A stretch of DNA of 64,000 bases from Candidatus Rokuibacteriota bacterium (GCA_016184365.1 JACPCW010000084.1:58027-122026); one strand, 5' to 3'; positions 1 through 8,764 are shown, numbered from the stretch's first letter. Translations and numbers: made by a program. Notes: generated from the letters alone by a model not told the origin.

Positions 1-257
1 ACCACGAAGGCGTCGTTTCCCTCGCGCGCGACGCGGCGGACGCCGATGCCCTTCTTCTCGAGCGCGCTCTTCACGTCTTCGCCGGCGCGCTCGACCTCGC
101 GCGACGTCGCCTTGTCCACCTCGACACCGAGCACGAGGTGAATGCCGCCCTGCAGATCGAGACCGAGGTTGATCGTCTGCGCCGGCGGGTAGAGGTAGAA
201 GATCGACAGCGCGGCGACGACGACGACCAGCCCGATACGGACCCAGAGCCTACGCAT
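1..257 (-). CDS. secD: SecD, protein-export subunit (N-terminal part, cut by window edge)
   Basis: SecD works with SecF and YajC beside SecYEG to drive late steps of protein export through the inner membrane. About 85 residues are visible from the ATG at 257: a short basic start (MRRLWVRIG), one membrane helix at about residues 8-24, then the family-typical LGLDLQGGIHL motif near residue 31 and the start of the first periplasmic domain. The gene runs off the left edge of the window. Its start overlaps the end of yajC by 8 bp, the usual yajC-secD arrangement. Identification is from the LGLDLxGG motif and the neighbour. Confidence 0.93.
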   Translation of the reverse strand, partial: MRRLWVRIGLVVVVAALSIFYLYPPAQTINLGLDLQGGIHLVLGVEVDKATSREVERAGEDVKSALEKKGIGVRRVAREGNDAFV

Positions 258-597
258 CGCCGCCGGACGTCTTCTCCACGATGCGGCCGATCGCGCTGCG
301 GTCGAATTCGAGCTTCACGCCGTCGGTGACGCGCAGCGTGACCGTCTGCTCGCTCAGGTTCATCACGGTGCCGTGCAGGCCGCCCGTCGTGACGATGCGG
401 TCGCCCTTCTTCACGGCCGTCAGCATCGACTCGCGCTCGCGCCGCTGCTTCTGCTGGGGCCGGATGAGCAGGAAGTAGAAGATCGCGAAGATCGCGCCGA
501 AGAACGCGATCTGGGTCATGATGGCGCCGGTACCGCCGCCGCTGCTGCCGCCCGGCGACTGGGCAAACGCAAGCTCTGCTGCGTGCGCGACGTTCAT
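250..597 (-). CDS. yajC: YajC, preprotein translocase accessory subunit
   Basis: Small single-span inner-membrane partner of SecDF. The 115-residue protein has a glycine/serine-rich N-terminus, a membrane helix at about residues 28-47 (AFFGAIFAIFYFLLIRPQQK), then the hallmark RPQQKQRRE stretch and a small basic/beta domain with the GDRIVTTGGLHG motif. The order tgt-yajC-secD on one strand is the classical bacterial arrangement. The ATG overlaps the tgt stop as ATGA, so translation is probably coupled. The segment before the helix is longer than in E. coli YajC and may act as a weak signal anchor. Confidence 0.95.
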   Translation of the reverse strand: MNVAHAAELAFAQSPGGSSGGGTGAIMTQIAFFGAIFAIFYFLLIRPQQKQRRERESMLTAVKKGDRIVTTGGLHGTVMNLSEQTVTLRVTDGVKLEFDRSAIGRIVEKTSGGDA

Positions 598-1769
598 TTC
601 AGCTCGGGCCCCCCTGTGGGAGATCGGTCTTGCTTCGGAGGTCGTTCGGACCCGGAGTGTACCTTATAGCGCTCGAAAAACCGAGCCTTCCATGCCCCGA
701 ACGTCCGCGTCGTGACCGCCTCGCGCATCGTCTCCATGAGCCGCAGGAAGAAGCGGACGTTGTGCAGCGTCAGGAGCCGGTAGACGAGGAGCTCGTCGGC
801 CAGATAGAGATGCCGGAGATACGCGCGGGAGAACCGCGCGCACGTGTAGCAGTCGCAGCCGTCCTCGATCGGGCCGGGGTCGCGCACGAAGCGCGCGTGC
901 TTGATCGCGAGCGGGCCGTCCGCGGTGAAGCACTGGCCGTTGCGGGCGTTCCGCGTCGGCAGGACGCAATCGAACATGTCGACACCGCGCGTGACGCACT
1001 CCACCAGATCGTCCGGCTTGCCGACTCCCATGACGTAGCGCGGCCGCTCGCGAGGCAGCTCGGACGCGCTCAGCGCGATGAGGTCGTACATGATCGGTTT
1101 CGGCTCGCCGACGGCCATGCCGCCGATCGCGTAGCCGTCGAACCCGAGGGCGACGGTCTCGGCCACGGCGCGCTCGCGCAGGTCCGTGAAGCTGCCGCCC
1201 TGCACGATGCCGAAGAGCGCGCGACCGGCGCCGAGACCGTCGTGCGCGTCACGTGACCGCTGCGCCCACCGCATCGTGAGCGCGAGCGACGCGGCCGTCT
1301 CCTCGCGCGTGGCCGGGTACGCGAGGCATTCGTCGAGCACGTGGATGATGTCGGCGCCGAGCGCGTGCTGGATCTCGATGGAGCGCTCCGGCGTGAGCAG
1401 GTGCTCGGCGCCGTCGATCGGCGAGCGGAATCGCGCGCCCTCCTCGTCGATCTTCCGGAGCTTCGCGAGGCTGAACACCTGGAACCCGCCGGAGTCCGTG
1501 AGGATCGCGCGGTCCCACCCCATGAACCGGTGGAGACCGCCGAGGTCGCGCACGAGCTCGTGCCCCGGCCGGAGCATCAGGTGATACGTGTTGCCGAGCA
1601 CGATCTGGGCGCCGGCCGCGACGAGATCGTCCGGCGACAGGCTCTTCACCGTGCCGCGGGTGCCGACGGGCATGAAGACGGGCGTCTCGACGGTGCCGTG
1701 CGCGGTCGTGACGCGGCCGCGCCGCGCGGAACCGTCCGTCGCGAGCAGCTCGAACGCGAAGGTGGTCAC
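594..1769 (-). CDS. tgt: Queuine tRNA-guanine transglycosylase
   Basis: Cytoplasmic enzyme that swaps guanine-34 of Asp, Asn, His and Tyr tRNAs for preQ1 on the way to queuosine. 391 residues, close to family size. Visible hallmarks are TDSGGFQVFS (substrate-binding Asp) near residue 92, the GVDMFDCVLPTRNARNG block carrying the nucleophilic Asp, and a zinc site CDCYTC followed 20-odd residues later by His. The start chosen is GTG at 1769, which overlaps the queA stop as GTGA and gives the normal N-terminus FAFELLATDG. The open frame continues upstream only as antisense of queA. Its product acts directly before QueA, encoded next door. Confidence 0.96.
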   Translation of the reverse strand: MTTFAFELLATDGSARRGRVTTAHGTVETPVFMPVGTRGTVKSLSPDDLVAAGAQIVLGNTYHLMLRPGHELVRDLGGLHRFMGWDRAILTDSGGFQVFSLAKLRKIDEEGARFRSPIDGAEHLLTPERSIEIQHALGADIIHVLDECLAYPATREETAASLALTMRWAQRSRDAHDGLGAGRALFGIVQGGSFTDLRERAVAETVALGFDGYAIGGMAVGEPKPIMYDLIALSASELPRERPRYVMGVGKPDDLVECVTRGVDMFDCVLPTRNARNGQCFTADGPLAIKHARFVRDPGPIEDGCDCYTCARFSRAYLRHLYLADELLVYRLLTLHNVRFFLRLMETMREAVTTRTFGAWKARFFERYKVHSGSERPPKQDRSPTGGPELK

Positions 1770-2803
1770 AGGATCAGCGTCGCGTCGCCGTAGGAGTAGA
1801 AGCGATACCCGGCGTCCACCGCGTGCCGGTACGCGCCGAGCACGAGATCGCGGCCGGCAAACGCGGCGACCAGCACGAGCAGCGACGAGCGCGGCAGATG
1901 GAAGTTCGTGAGCAGGGCGTCGACGATGCGGAAGCGATGGCCGGGATAGATGTAGAGCCCGACGCGCCCGTCCAGCGGCGCGATCGTGCCGTCCTCGCGC
2001 ACCGCGCCTTCGAGCGACCGCGTGCTCGTCGTGCCGACGGCCACCACCCGTCGGCCCGCCGCGCGCGCCGCAGTCACCGCCGCGGCGGTCTCGGCGGGAA
2101 TCGTCACGCGCTCCGACGGCAGCTCGTGCGCCTCGACGCGGGTGGCCTTGATCGGCCGGAACGTCGCCGGTCCGACGTGCAGCGTCAGCGACGCGATCCC
2201 GATGCCGCGCGACCGCAGCGCATCGAGCACCTCGTCGCTGAAGTGCAGGCCCGCCGTCGGCGCCGCGACCGAGCCCGCGAGCCGGCCGTAGACGGTCTGG
2301 TAGCGCTCGCGGTCTTCCGCGAGCGGGGCGACGTGACGCGCGATGTACGGCGGCAGCGGCGGCAGCCCGTGGCGCTGCATGAGGTCGTCGATGTCGCCGT
2401 CGGCGCGCTCGATCACACGCGTGCCGTCCGGCTCGACGCCGACGACCTTCAAGCGCGGCCCGGGCGGGTCGCCGACGAGGAGCTCGTGGCCGGGGCGGCA
2501 CCGGCGGCCGGGCCGCACCAGTGCGCGCCAGCGATGGTCCGTCTCGCGCTCCACGAACAGCAGCTCCACGTCGCGCCCCGACGCCGCATCGCGGGCGAAC
2601 ACACGTGCCGGAAGTACGCGCGAATCGTTCACGACGAGCAGATCGTCAGGCCGCAGCAGCGCGGGCAGGTCGCGGAACCGGTGGTCGCGCAGCGCGCCGG
2701 TGGCGCGGTCGATGACGAGCAGGCGCGAGGCATCGCGCGACGGCGGCGGCGCCTGGGCGATGCGATCCGCCGGCAGGTCGTAGTCGAACTCCGCGATCTT
2801 CAC
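1766..2803 (-). CDS. queA: S-adenosylmethionine:tRNA ribosyltransferase-isomerase
   Basis: QueA transfers the ribosyl part of S-adenosylmethionine to preQ1 in tRNA, making epoxyqueuosine; it follows Tgt in the pathway. About 345 residues, normal for the family. The start is taken as GTG at 2803 because the product then begins with KIAEFDYDLPADRIAQ, matching the family start (DFDFELPxxxIAQ). An ATG 39 nt further upstream adds residues with no family counterpart. Conserved blocks include LLVVNDSRVLPAR, AAPTAGLHF and LHVGPATFRP. The gene is first in the queA-tgt-yajC-secD string, all with overlapping ends. Confidence 0.94.
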   Translation of the reverse strand: MKIAEFDYDLPADRIAQAPPPSRDASRLLVIDRATGALRDHRFRDLPALLRPDDLLVVNDSRVLPARVFARDAASGRDVELLFVERETDHRWRALVRPGRRCRPGHELLVGDPPGPRLKVVGVEPDGTRVIERADGDIDDLMQRHGLPPLPPYIARHVAPLAEDRERYQTVYGRLAGSVAAPTAGLHFSDEVLDALRSRGIGIASLTLHVGPATFRPIKATRVEAHELPSERVTIPAETAAAVTAARAAGRRVVAVGTTSTRSLEGAVREDGTIAPLDGRVGLYIYPGHRFRIVDALLTNFHLPRSSLLVLVAAFAGRDLVLGAYRHAVDAGYRFYSYGDATLIL

Positions 2804-2811
2804 CTCGCTGA

Positions 2812-2817
2812 AGTGTA
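2812..2817 (-). promoter_or_regulatory. -10-like hexamer for queA, possible leaderless transcript
   Basis: TACACT on the minus strand lies 8 nt before the queA GTG. If it is the -10 box, transcription starts within a few bases of the start codon. No Shine-Dalgarno sequence precedes the GTG. The -35 region is not convincing, so this is a suggestion only. Confidence 0.4.
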
Positions 2818-2910
2818 CTCGTCCGGAATCCTTCGCCTTCATGGACGCGTCGATAGGACGGAGATCCGCGCACCGCGGGCCGGTCGTACCAGTACACGGA
2901 GGACAGGGGC

Positions 2911-3288
2911 ATGGTCAGGCTTGGTTTCGCACTGGTCGGAGCGCTCACCGTCGCCGTCCTGACACTGGACGCGCTCAGCGTCGACGCCCAGTCGTGGACG
3001 ACGCCGGCGGACGGCTTCCGCGTGGAGTGGGAGCCGATGACGTCGCAGCGCGGGCCGGCGGTGCGCGGGTACGTCTACAACGACGGCGGGCACGTGGCCG
3101 GCAACATCCGCTTGATCGTCGAGAGCCTCGACGGCGCCGGGCAGCTCGCGGCCACGACGATCGGATACCTCTCCGGGACGGCGCCCGCGTTCGGTCGGCT
3201 CTACTTCGAGGTCCCGGTCAAGGCGCCGGCGACGAGCTACCGCGTGCGCGTCGGCTCGTGGGAGGCGGTGGAACGCGGAGGCGCGTGA
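2911..3288 (+). CDS. Small secreted FxLYD-like beta-domain protein
   Basis: Unrecognised 125-residue protein. The first 27 residues form a signal peptide (VRLGFALVGALTVAVLTLDA, cleavage likely after VDAQ). The mature part reads like a small beta-sandwich of the FxLYD/DUF3426 sort, with alternating hydrophobic strands (RGYVYNDGGHVAGNIRLIVE, then YFEVPVKAPATSYRVRVGSW). Such domains are common in extracytoplasmic proteins of unknown role. It is divergent from queA and convergent with csaA, so likely monocistronic. The ATG at 2911 follows an AGGACAGG purine stretch that could serve as a ribosome-binding site. Function not inferred. Confidence 0.72.
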   Translation: MVRLGFALVGALTVAVLTLDALSVDAQSWTTPADGFRVEWEPMTSQRGPAVRGYVYNDGGHVAGNIRLIVESLDGAGQLAATTIGYLSGTAPAFGRLYFEVPVKAPATSYRVRVGSWEAVERGGA

Positions 3289-3327
3289 ACGCAGCTCGCG
3301 CTATCGCAGCCGGATGAGCACGCGCGG

Positions 3328-3660
3328 TCAACCAACGCGGCAACCGGGCGCTACGTCCGCATCGGGTCGCAGCAGGATCACCTCGTTGGTCTCGTTGTAG
3401 GCGCCGAGCACGAGGACTTCGGACACGAACGGCCCGATCTGCTTCGGCGGAAAGTTGACGACGGCGACGATGCGCCGGCCGACGAGATCTTCCGGCCGGT
3501 AGCGCTCGGTGATCTGCGCGCTGGAGCGCTTCGTGCCGAGCGGCCCGAAGTCGATCCAGAGCTTCAGCGCGGGACGGCGGGCCTCGAGAAACGGCTGCGC
3601 GTCGGTGATGACGCCGACACGCATGTCGACCTTCTCGAAGTCCGGCCAGGCGATCGTCAA
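3328..3660 (-). CDS. csaA: CsaA-like tRNA-binding-domain protein
   Basis: A 110-residue single OB-fold protein of the CsaA/tRNA-binding (EMAP-II-like) family. CsaA of Bacillus has export-chaperone activity and binds tRNA. Family features seen are FEKVDMRVGVI at the start, KLWIDFGPLGTKRSSAQIT in the middle and RIVAVVNFPPKQIGPFVSEVLVLGA near the end. The start is TTG at 3660, overlapping the stop of the upstream SpoIID-domain gene as TTGA; length then equals the family length. It is last in the minus-strand run that carries ruvCAB. Confidence 0.88.
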   Translation of the reverse strand: MTIAWPDFEKVDMRVGVITDAQPFLEARRPALKLWIDFGPLGTKRSSAQITERYRPEDLVGRRIVAVVNFPPKQIGPFVSEVLVLGAYNETNEVILLRPDADVAPGCRVG

Positions 3661-4802
3661 CGCGCGTCGAGAGCGCCGAGCGTCGTGCCGGGATAGTAGT
3701 GCGCGAGGATCTGCCGCGCCTGATAGCCCTGCTCGGCCATGCCTTTCGCGCCCCACTGGCAGAGCCCGACGCCGTGCCCGTAGCCGCGCCCGGCGAACCG
3801 CGCCCACTCCCCGTCCATGGCCACCGCGAAGAGCGTGCTCTTGAAGGTGTCGTATCCGAGGATGCGGCGGAAGTCGTTGCCGCGGACGCGCGCGCTGCCG
3901 CGCGTGCCGTGCACGGTGATCCACGCGGCACGGAGCGACGGCGTCCGCTCGCTGATCTCGATCGCCGTGACGCTGCCGACCTCCACGTCGTTGCGCCGGA
4001 GCGATTCCGACAGATCCGCCAGACGCACGTCGAGGTTCCAGTAGAAGTGCGGGCCGTTCGCGGAGAACTCACAGCGCACGGGCTTCAGTCCGGGCATGTT
4101 CCGCGCGGCGAAGACGGTGCGCGGGTCCTCCGTCCAGCCGCCGCTCTCGGTGTGGTAGAAGGCCGGGAACAGGTCGCCCTCCCACCGCAGCACGAGGCCG
4201 CTCGTCTCGCGCACGGCTTCCCACGCCGGCGACGACGCCGCCACGTGCCCGGCGTACTGCTGATGCGCCGTCGACGCGAGGATGTGGAACGGCTTCGCGG
4301 CGTTGAGCATGCGCTGATACGCCGCATAGGTGCGCGCGACGATCGCCTGCGCACGCAGCGCCTCCGGCGGCCAGCGGTCGCCGACCTCGGCGCGCAGGAC
4401 GCCGACGAGATAATCCTCGAGCGGCACCTCGTTCACGACCGAGAAGCCCTGTCCGTTCCGCACGAGCTCGACGCCGCCCGCGTACTCGCGCCCGTTGAGG
4501 CGAATCGGCCGGTCGCTGCGGAGGCGGAAGCCGTGGCCGCGCCGGCCGTCGACGTCGATCCCGAACCCGTTCGCCGACGCGCGAACGACGTTGGCGCGCC
4601 ACCGGTCGCAGCGGGCGCAGCCGGCGGTCTCGGCGATCTCGATGTCCGCGCCGCGGAATTCGACGTGACGTGCGTCCGCCATGACGGCGACGCGAATCAT
4701 CCCGGACGCGACGGCCGGTACCGGGGTCAGGAGCGCGAGCGCGAGGACGACGAGCGCGAGATGAGCCAGAGCACGAGCGTGCCGATGTCGGCCATGGCTC
4801 AC
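3657..4802 (-). CDS. SpoIID/LytB-domain secreted protein
   Basis: About 381 residues. The GTG at 4802 overlaps the ruvB stop (GTGA) and gives a signal peptide (hydrophobic stretch AHLALVVLALALLTPVPAVA). The SpoIID/LytB core follows: VPLEDYLVGVLRAEVGDRWP near residue 130, then ALRAQAIVARTYA, and the C-terminal GRGYGHGVGLCQWGAKGMA block with the conserved His and Gln. In Bacillus, SpoIID is a lytic transglycosylase that removes denuded glycan; non-sporulating Gram-negatives carry similar proteins for wall remodelling. Two cysteine pairs (CARCDRW) near residue 60 are unusual and could form a disulfide or bind metal. The gene is embedded after ruvCAB. Confidence 0.85.
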   Translation of the reverse strand: MSHGRHRHARALAHLALVVLALALLTPVPAVASGMIRVAVMADARHVEFRGADIEIAETAGCARCDRWRANVVRASANGFGIDVDGRRGHGFRLRSDRPIRLNGREYAGGVELVRNGQGFSVVNEVPLEDYLVGVLRAEVGDRWPPEALRAQAIVARTYAAYQRMLNAAKPFHILASTAHQQYAGHVAASSPAWEAVRETSGLVLRWEGDLFPAFYHTESGGWTEDPRTVFAARNMPGLKPVRCEFSANGPHFYWNLDVRLADLSESLRRNDVEVGSVTAIEISERTPSLRAAWITVHGTRGSARVRGNDFRRILGYDTFKSTLFAVAMDGEWARFAGRGYGHGVGLCQWGAKGMAEQGYQARQILAHYYPGTTLGALDAR

Positions 4803-5860
4803 TCGAAGAGCGCTCCCTGCCCGGCCGTCGTGGCACCGGCCGGCGGCTTCTTGTTCAGATGCGTGTAGGCGTCGACCGTCGCGCGGCGCCCGCGCGGCGC
4901 CCGCACGATGAAGCCGATCTTCAGCAGGTACGGCTCCACCATTTCCGACAGCGTCTCGGCGTCGTCGTTGATCGTCGCGGCCACCGCGTCGAGGCCGACG
5001 GGCCCGCCGCCGTAGAGCTCGATGATCGCCTCGAGAAACCGGCGGTCGAGGCGATCCAGCCCGCGCCGGTCCACGCCCTCGTTGTCGAGCGCGGTGTGCG
5101 CGATCGCGCCGGTGACGATGCCGTCGCCGTGCACCTCGGCGTAGTCGCGCACGCGCCGCAGCAACCGGTTCACGATGCGCGGCGTGCCGCGCGCGCGCCG
5201 GGCGATCTCGGCGGCGCCGCCCGCGTCGAGCTTCGTCGACAGGATCGCGGCCGAGCGCGTCACGATGCGGGTCAGCTCGGTCTCGGAATAGAAGTCGAGA
5301 TGGTGGAAGATGCCGAATCGCTCGCGGAGCGGCGCCGAGAGCATGCCGGGCCGCGTCGTCGCGGCGACCATCGTGAACGGCCGCAGCTGATACTTGAGCG
5401 TCCGCGCATGCATGCCCTTTTCGATGACGAAGTTGACGGAGAAGTCCTCCATCGCGGGATAGAGCAGCTCCTCGACGGCGCGCGGCAGCCGGTGGACCTC
5501 GTCGATGAAGAGCACGTCGTTGTCGCCGAGGTTCGTGAGAATCCCCATGAGATCGCCGCCGCGCTCGATGGCGGGGCCCGCGGTGGTCACGAGGTTCGTG
5601 CCCATCTCGTTGGCGATGATCCCGGCGAGCGTCGTCTTGCCGAGGCCGGGCGGACCGTAGAGCAGGACGTGGTCGACGCACTCCGCGCGCCGGCGCGCCG
5701 CCTCGACGGACACGCGGAGGCTCGAGACCGCGGCTTCCTGTCCGACGTACTCCTCGAACGACCGCGGACGGAGCTGGCGCTCGAAGGTGACCTCTTCGGG
5801 CGCAGCGGCGCGCGACAGCACCGCGGCGTCCACGCGCGCTTCGGCCTGGTCGTCGCCCAT
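4799..5860 (-). CDS. ruvB: Holliday junction branch-migration motor RuvB
   Basis: AAA+ ATPase that pulls DNA through RuvA-bound four-way junctions. 353 residues from the ATG at 5860, whose first base is shared with the ruvA stop (TGATG). Seen in order: the family lead RPRSFEEYVGQ, Walker A GPPGLGKTT at about residue 66, Walker B LFIDEVHRL, sensor motif AATTRPGMLSAPLRERFG, and the C-terminal winged-helix segment IGFIVRAPRGRRAT. Longer readings upstream of 5860 run inside ruvA and are not needed. Part of a ruvC-ruvA-ruvB string with overlapping ends. Confidence 0.97.
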   Translation of the reverse strand: MGDDQAEARVDAAVLSRAAAPEEVTFERQLRPRSFEEYVGQEAAVSSLRVSVEAARRRAECVDHVLLYGPPGLGKTTLAGIIANEMGTNLVTTAGPAIERGGDLMGILTNLGDNDVLFIDEVHRLPRAVEELLYPAMEDFSVNFVIEKGMHARTLKYQLRPFTMVAATTRPGMLSAPLRERFGIFHHLDFYSETELTRIVTRSAAILSTKLDAGGAAEIARRARGTPRIVNRLLRRVRDYAEVHGDGIVTGAIAHTALDNEGVDRRGLDRLDRRFLEAIIELYGGGPVGLDAVAATINDDAETLSEMVEPYLLKIGFIVRAPRGRRATVDAYTHLNKKPPAGATTAGQGALFE

Positions 5861-6504
5861 CACGTCTTGGCTCCGCGATAGATCTCGTCGAAGAGCTCTT
5901 CGACCGTGCTGATGCCGGGCCGGCGCTTGAAGGCATCCGTGACGAGCTGCGACGCCTCGCTCGGGCGGTGACCGAGCTGCTTGGTGAGCACGTCCCACAC
6001 GAGCTCGCGCAGCGTCTCTTCGCTCGCGCTCGTCGGGCGTGGCGGCGGAGCCGGCTCGGCGGCGCCATCGCGCACGAGCGCGAACTTCGCCACCTTGTTC
6101 TGCAGCTGCGCCACGATGTTCTTCGCCTTCTGCGGGCCGATGCCCGGCAGCGCGCGCAGATATTTTTCGTCCTGGCGCGCGATCGCGGCCGCGAGATCCG
6201 CCACCGGCGCGGCGAGCGAGCGCGCCGCGACCATCGGCCCGATGTCCTTCACGGTGATGAGCTTCTCGAAGAACTCGCGATCGAGCTCGGACGTGAACCC
6301 GATCAGGACCGGCCGCGGCTGGTCGCGCGTCGCGTGGTAGTAGATGACGAGCCGGATCTCGCCGGTGCCATTCCCGGCCGTCAGCGTCTCGAGGTGCCGC
6401 ATCGCGACCGGCGGCAGGTACACCTCGTAGCCGACACCCCCCGTCTCGAGAATGACGCGGTCCTCGAGCTTCTCGGCGATGCGCCCGGTGAGGGTGGCGA
6501 TCAC
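5860..6504 (-). CDS. ruvA: Holliday junction-binding subunit RuvA
   Basis: RuvA tetramers hold the four-way junction flat for RuvB. 214 residues: N-terminal OB fold (MIATLTGRIAEK, GGVGYEVYLP), two helix-hairpin-helix motifs in the middle (TVKDIGPMVAARSL and ALPGIGPQKAKNIVAQL), an acidic-free linker and a C-terminal three-helix domain that contacts RuvB (GHRPSEASQLVTDAFKRR). The GTG start at 6504 overlaps the ruvC stop as GTGA. Confidence 0.97.
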   Translation of the reverse strand: MIATLTGRIAEKLEDRVILETGGVGYEVYLPPVAMRHLETLTAGNGTGEIRLVIYYHATRDQPRPVLIGFTSELDREFFEKLITVKDIGPMVAARSLAAPVADLAAAIARQDEKYLRALPGIGPQKAKNIVAQLQNKVAKFALVRDGAAEPAPPPRPTSASEETLRELVWDVLTKQLGHRPSEASQLVTDAFKRRPGISTVEELFDEIYRGAKT

Positions 6505-6980
6505 TGCAGACGTCCTCCGGCCCGCGAGTAGCCGGTGAACGCGAGCGCGAGCGCGTCGGCGACGTGGGACGGCCGCGGCAAGGCGTCGAGCTGCAGCAGC
6601 CGCTGCACGCTGTGCTGCACCTGCTCCTTGGATGCGCTGCCGTGTCCCGCGACGGCGCGCTTGACCTCGCTGGGCGACAGTGCGAGCAGCGTGATGGCGC
6701 GCTGGCGGGCGGCGAGACAGATGACCCCGCGCGCGTGCGCCATCATGAGCGCGGTGCGGGGAAAGCGGTACTCCGTGTAGAGGTCCTCGAGCACGATCAG
6801 CCCGGGCGTGAGCGCGTCGAGGACCTTGACGACGCCCTCGTACACCTCGTGCACGCGCGCTTCGAGCGGAAGATCCCGGGTGGTCGAGATCACCCCGGTG
6901 GAGAGTACGGCGAGACCGCGCGGGGTCGCGGGTCCGACGAGGCCGTACCCGGTAGCGACGAGACCGGGATCGATGCCCAA
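6501..6980 (-). CDS. ruvC: Holliday junction resolvase RuvC
   Basis: Endonuclease that cuts junctions held by RuvAB. The DPG aspartate, VLEDLYTEYR glutamate and the C-terminal HVADALALAFTGY aspartates match the acidic active site. The only practical start is TTG at 6980, giving 159 residues beginning MGIDPGL. Family members usually begin two to four residues earlier (RVLGIDPG), and those residues are encoded in frame just upstream, but that stretch has no ATG, GTG or TTG before reaching yebC. A CTG at 7022 inside yebC is the only nearby alternative. Confidence 0.92.
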   Translation of the reverse strand: MGIDPGLVATGYGLVGPATPRGLAVLSTGVISTTRDLPLEARVHEVYEGVVKVLDALTPGLIVLEDLYTEYRFPRTALMMAHARGVICLAARQRAITLLALSPSEVKRAVAGHGSASKEQVQHSVQRLLQLDALPRPSHVADALALAFTGYSRAGGRLQ

Positions 6981-7014
6981 TACGCGCGGCGCCGGGCGCT
7001 CGGCGCGGCCCTGG

Positions 7015-7767
7015 CTAGGCAGCCGAGATCGCCTCCATGAGCTCTTCCGGAATGTCGTAGTTCGCGTACACGTGCTGGACGTCGTCGAGCTCCTCCAGGG
7101 CCTCGAGCAGCTTGAGCACGCTCGAGGCGTCCTTGCCTTCGACGCGCACCGTGTTCTGCGGCACGAAGGTCACCTCGGCGTCCAGGATCGGCACCTTGTT
7201 CTGCGTCAGCGCTGCCCGCACCGCTTCCATTTCAGCAGGGCCCGTGAGGATCTCGTAAGCTTTTTCGATCCGCCGCATGTCGGTCGCGCCGGCGTCGAGC
7301 ACGATCGTCATCACGTCGTCCTCGGCGGCCGCAGCCGCGTCGACGTGGATGATGCCCTTGCGCTCGAACATCCAGGCCACCGCCCCGGACGTGCCCATGT
7401 TGCCGCCGTACTTCTCGAACGTGTGCCGCATCTCCGGCGCCGTCCGATTGCGGTTCGACGTCATCACCTGGATCATCACGGCCACGCCGCCCGGCGCATA
7501 GCCCTCGTACGTGATCTCCTCGTACTGCTCGCCGGGCAGCTCGCCGGTGCCCTTCTGGATGGCGCGCTTGATGTTCTCCTGCGGCATGTTGGCTTCCTTG
7601 GCCGACTCGACGGCCGCCTTCAGCCGCATGTTCATCTTGACGTCGCCGCCGCCGTTGCGCGCGGCCACCGTGATCTCGCGCAGGATCTTCGAGAACAGCT
7701 TCCCGCGCTCGACGTCGGCCTTGCCCTTCTTCCGCTTGATCTGCGACCACCGGGAATGACCGGACAT
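7015..7767 (-). CDS. yebC: YebC/TACO1-family protein
   Basis: 250 residues with the standard start SGHSRWSQIKRKKGKADVERG, the NMPQENIKRAIQKGTGE block near residue 60 and the EITYEGYAPGGVAVMIQ strand. The family binds nucleic acid; members have been described both as transcription regulators and as factors that help ribosomes through proline-rich stretches. It sits immediately upstream of ruvC, the common bacterial order yebC-ruvC-ruvA-ruvB. Strong family match; precise role in this organism open. Confidence 0.95.
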   Translation of the reverse strand: MSGHSRWSQIKRKKGKADVERGKLFSKILREITVAARNGGGDVKMNMRLKAAVESAKEANMPQENIKRAIQKGTGELPGEQYEEITYEGYAPGGVAVMIQVMTSNRNRTAPEMRHTFEKYGGNMGTSGAVAWMFERKGIIHVDAAAAAEDDVMTIVLDAGATDMRRIEKAYEILTGPAEMEAVRAALTQNKVPILDAEVTFVPQNTVRVEGKDASSVLKLLEALEELDDVQHVYANYDIPEELMEAISAA

Positions 7768-7771
7768 CTCG

Positions 7772-8764
7772 TCACCCTCTCTCGTTGGCGAGTTGCGTCT
7801 TGAGCCGCTTGACCCGGGCCAGCCGGCGCTCGCGGCGGGCCGCCGCCTCTTCCCACCGCCGGCGCTCCGGCGCCGTCTCCGGCACGAACGGCCGGCACGG
7901 CGCGGGCTTCCAGCCGTCGCTGCCGGCCTCGAGGTGCACGAACGTCAGGAACGCCGTGCACGCATGCCGCGTCTCACCGGACCATGGCGTCTCCGCGAGC
8001 ACCTTCACACCGACCTCGAGCGACGAGGAGCCGACGTAGTTCAGACCGGCTTTGAACACCACGACCTCGTGCGTGAAGATCGGCGCGTAGAAGTCCATCG
8101 CGTCCAGGCACGCCGTCATCACGAAGCCCTTGCAGTATCGCATCGACAGGATGCCGCCCGCCTCGTCGATGTCCATGAGCATCTTGCCGGGAAACATGAG
8201 GTTTCCGAACAGGGCGTCCTCGGGCAGGACGGACCGGACCGACTCGAAGCGCCACCGGACGTCCTCGTCGCCGCCCGCCTGCTCCGCGGCGCGTCCGCGC
8301 TTCTGGATCAGCCGCGCGAGGCGCTCCTCGCGCCTGACGCGCGCGGCCTCGTGGATCGCGATCTCGTCGGCGCCGACCGGCTCCACCTTGTCGCGCACGG
8401 GACGCGGGCGAACGTCGTCGTCGACCGCGACGAAGACGAGGTGCGAGTTCAGCGTGACCGTGCGCCGGCCCGTCGGGACGTTCTCCGTCCACACGCGCAC
8501 GCCGACCTCGAGCGAGCTCTTGCCGACGTATTCGACCTGCGCGCGCAGGATCACGATCTCGCCGACCTTGACCGGCTGGAGGAAGTCGATGTCGTCCATG
8601 GCGCCGAGGACGACGGTGCCGCGCGCCGCGCGCGAGGCCGCCATCGTCCCCGCCTGCGTGATCCACTGCATCATGCGGCCGCCGTGGATCTGACCCGGCG
8701 CGCCCGCGTGCTCCGGGAACACGAACTGGATCGTCTCGACGGTCGTGTCGGCGATTGACGGCAT
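7772..8764 (-). CDS. Tandem hot-dog acyl-CoA thioesterase
   Basis: Likely hydrolyses acyl-CoA to free acid and CoA. From the ATG at 8764 it has 330 residues with two hot-dog domains: the first about residues 10-130 (GQIHGGRMMQWITQAG, a variant of the helix motif), the second about 165-285 (NLMFPGKMLMDIDEAGGILS). Each repeat ends with the strand SSLEVGVxV, showing internal duplication as in the BFIT/ACOT class. The C-terminus is a basic, arginine-rich helix. An in-frame upstream extension is low-complexity alanine and unlikely. Only 4 bp separate it from yebC. Substrate not predictable. Confidence 0.88.
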   Translation of the reverse strand: MPSIADTTVETIQFVFPEHAGAPGQIHGGRMMQWITQAGTMAASRAARGTVVLGAMDDIDFLQPVKVGEIVILRAQVEYVGKSSLEVGVRVWTENVPTGRRTVTLNSHLVFVAVDDDVRPRPVRDKVEPVGADEIAIHEAARVRREERLARLIQKRGRAAEQAGGDEDVRWRFESVRSVLPEDALFGNLMFPGKMLMDIDEAGGILSMRYCKGFVMTACLDAMDFYAPIFTHEVVVFKAGLNYVGSSSLEVGVKVLAETPWSGETRHACTAFLTFVHLEAGSDGWKPAPCRPFVPETAPERRRWEEAAARRERRLARVKRLKTQLANERG

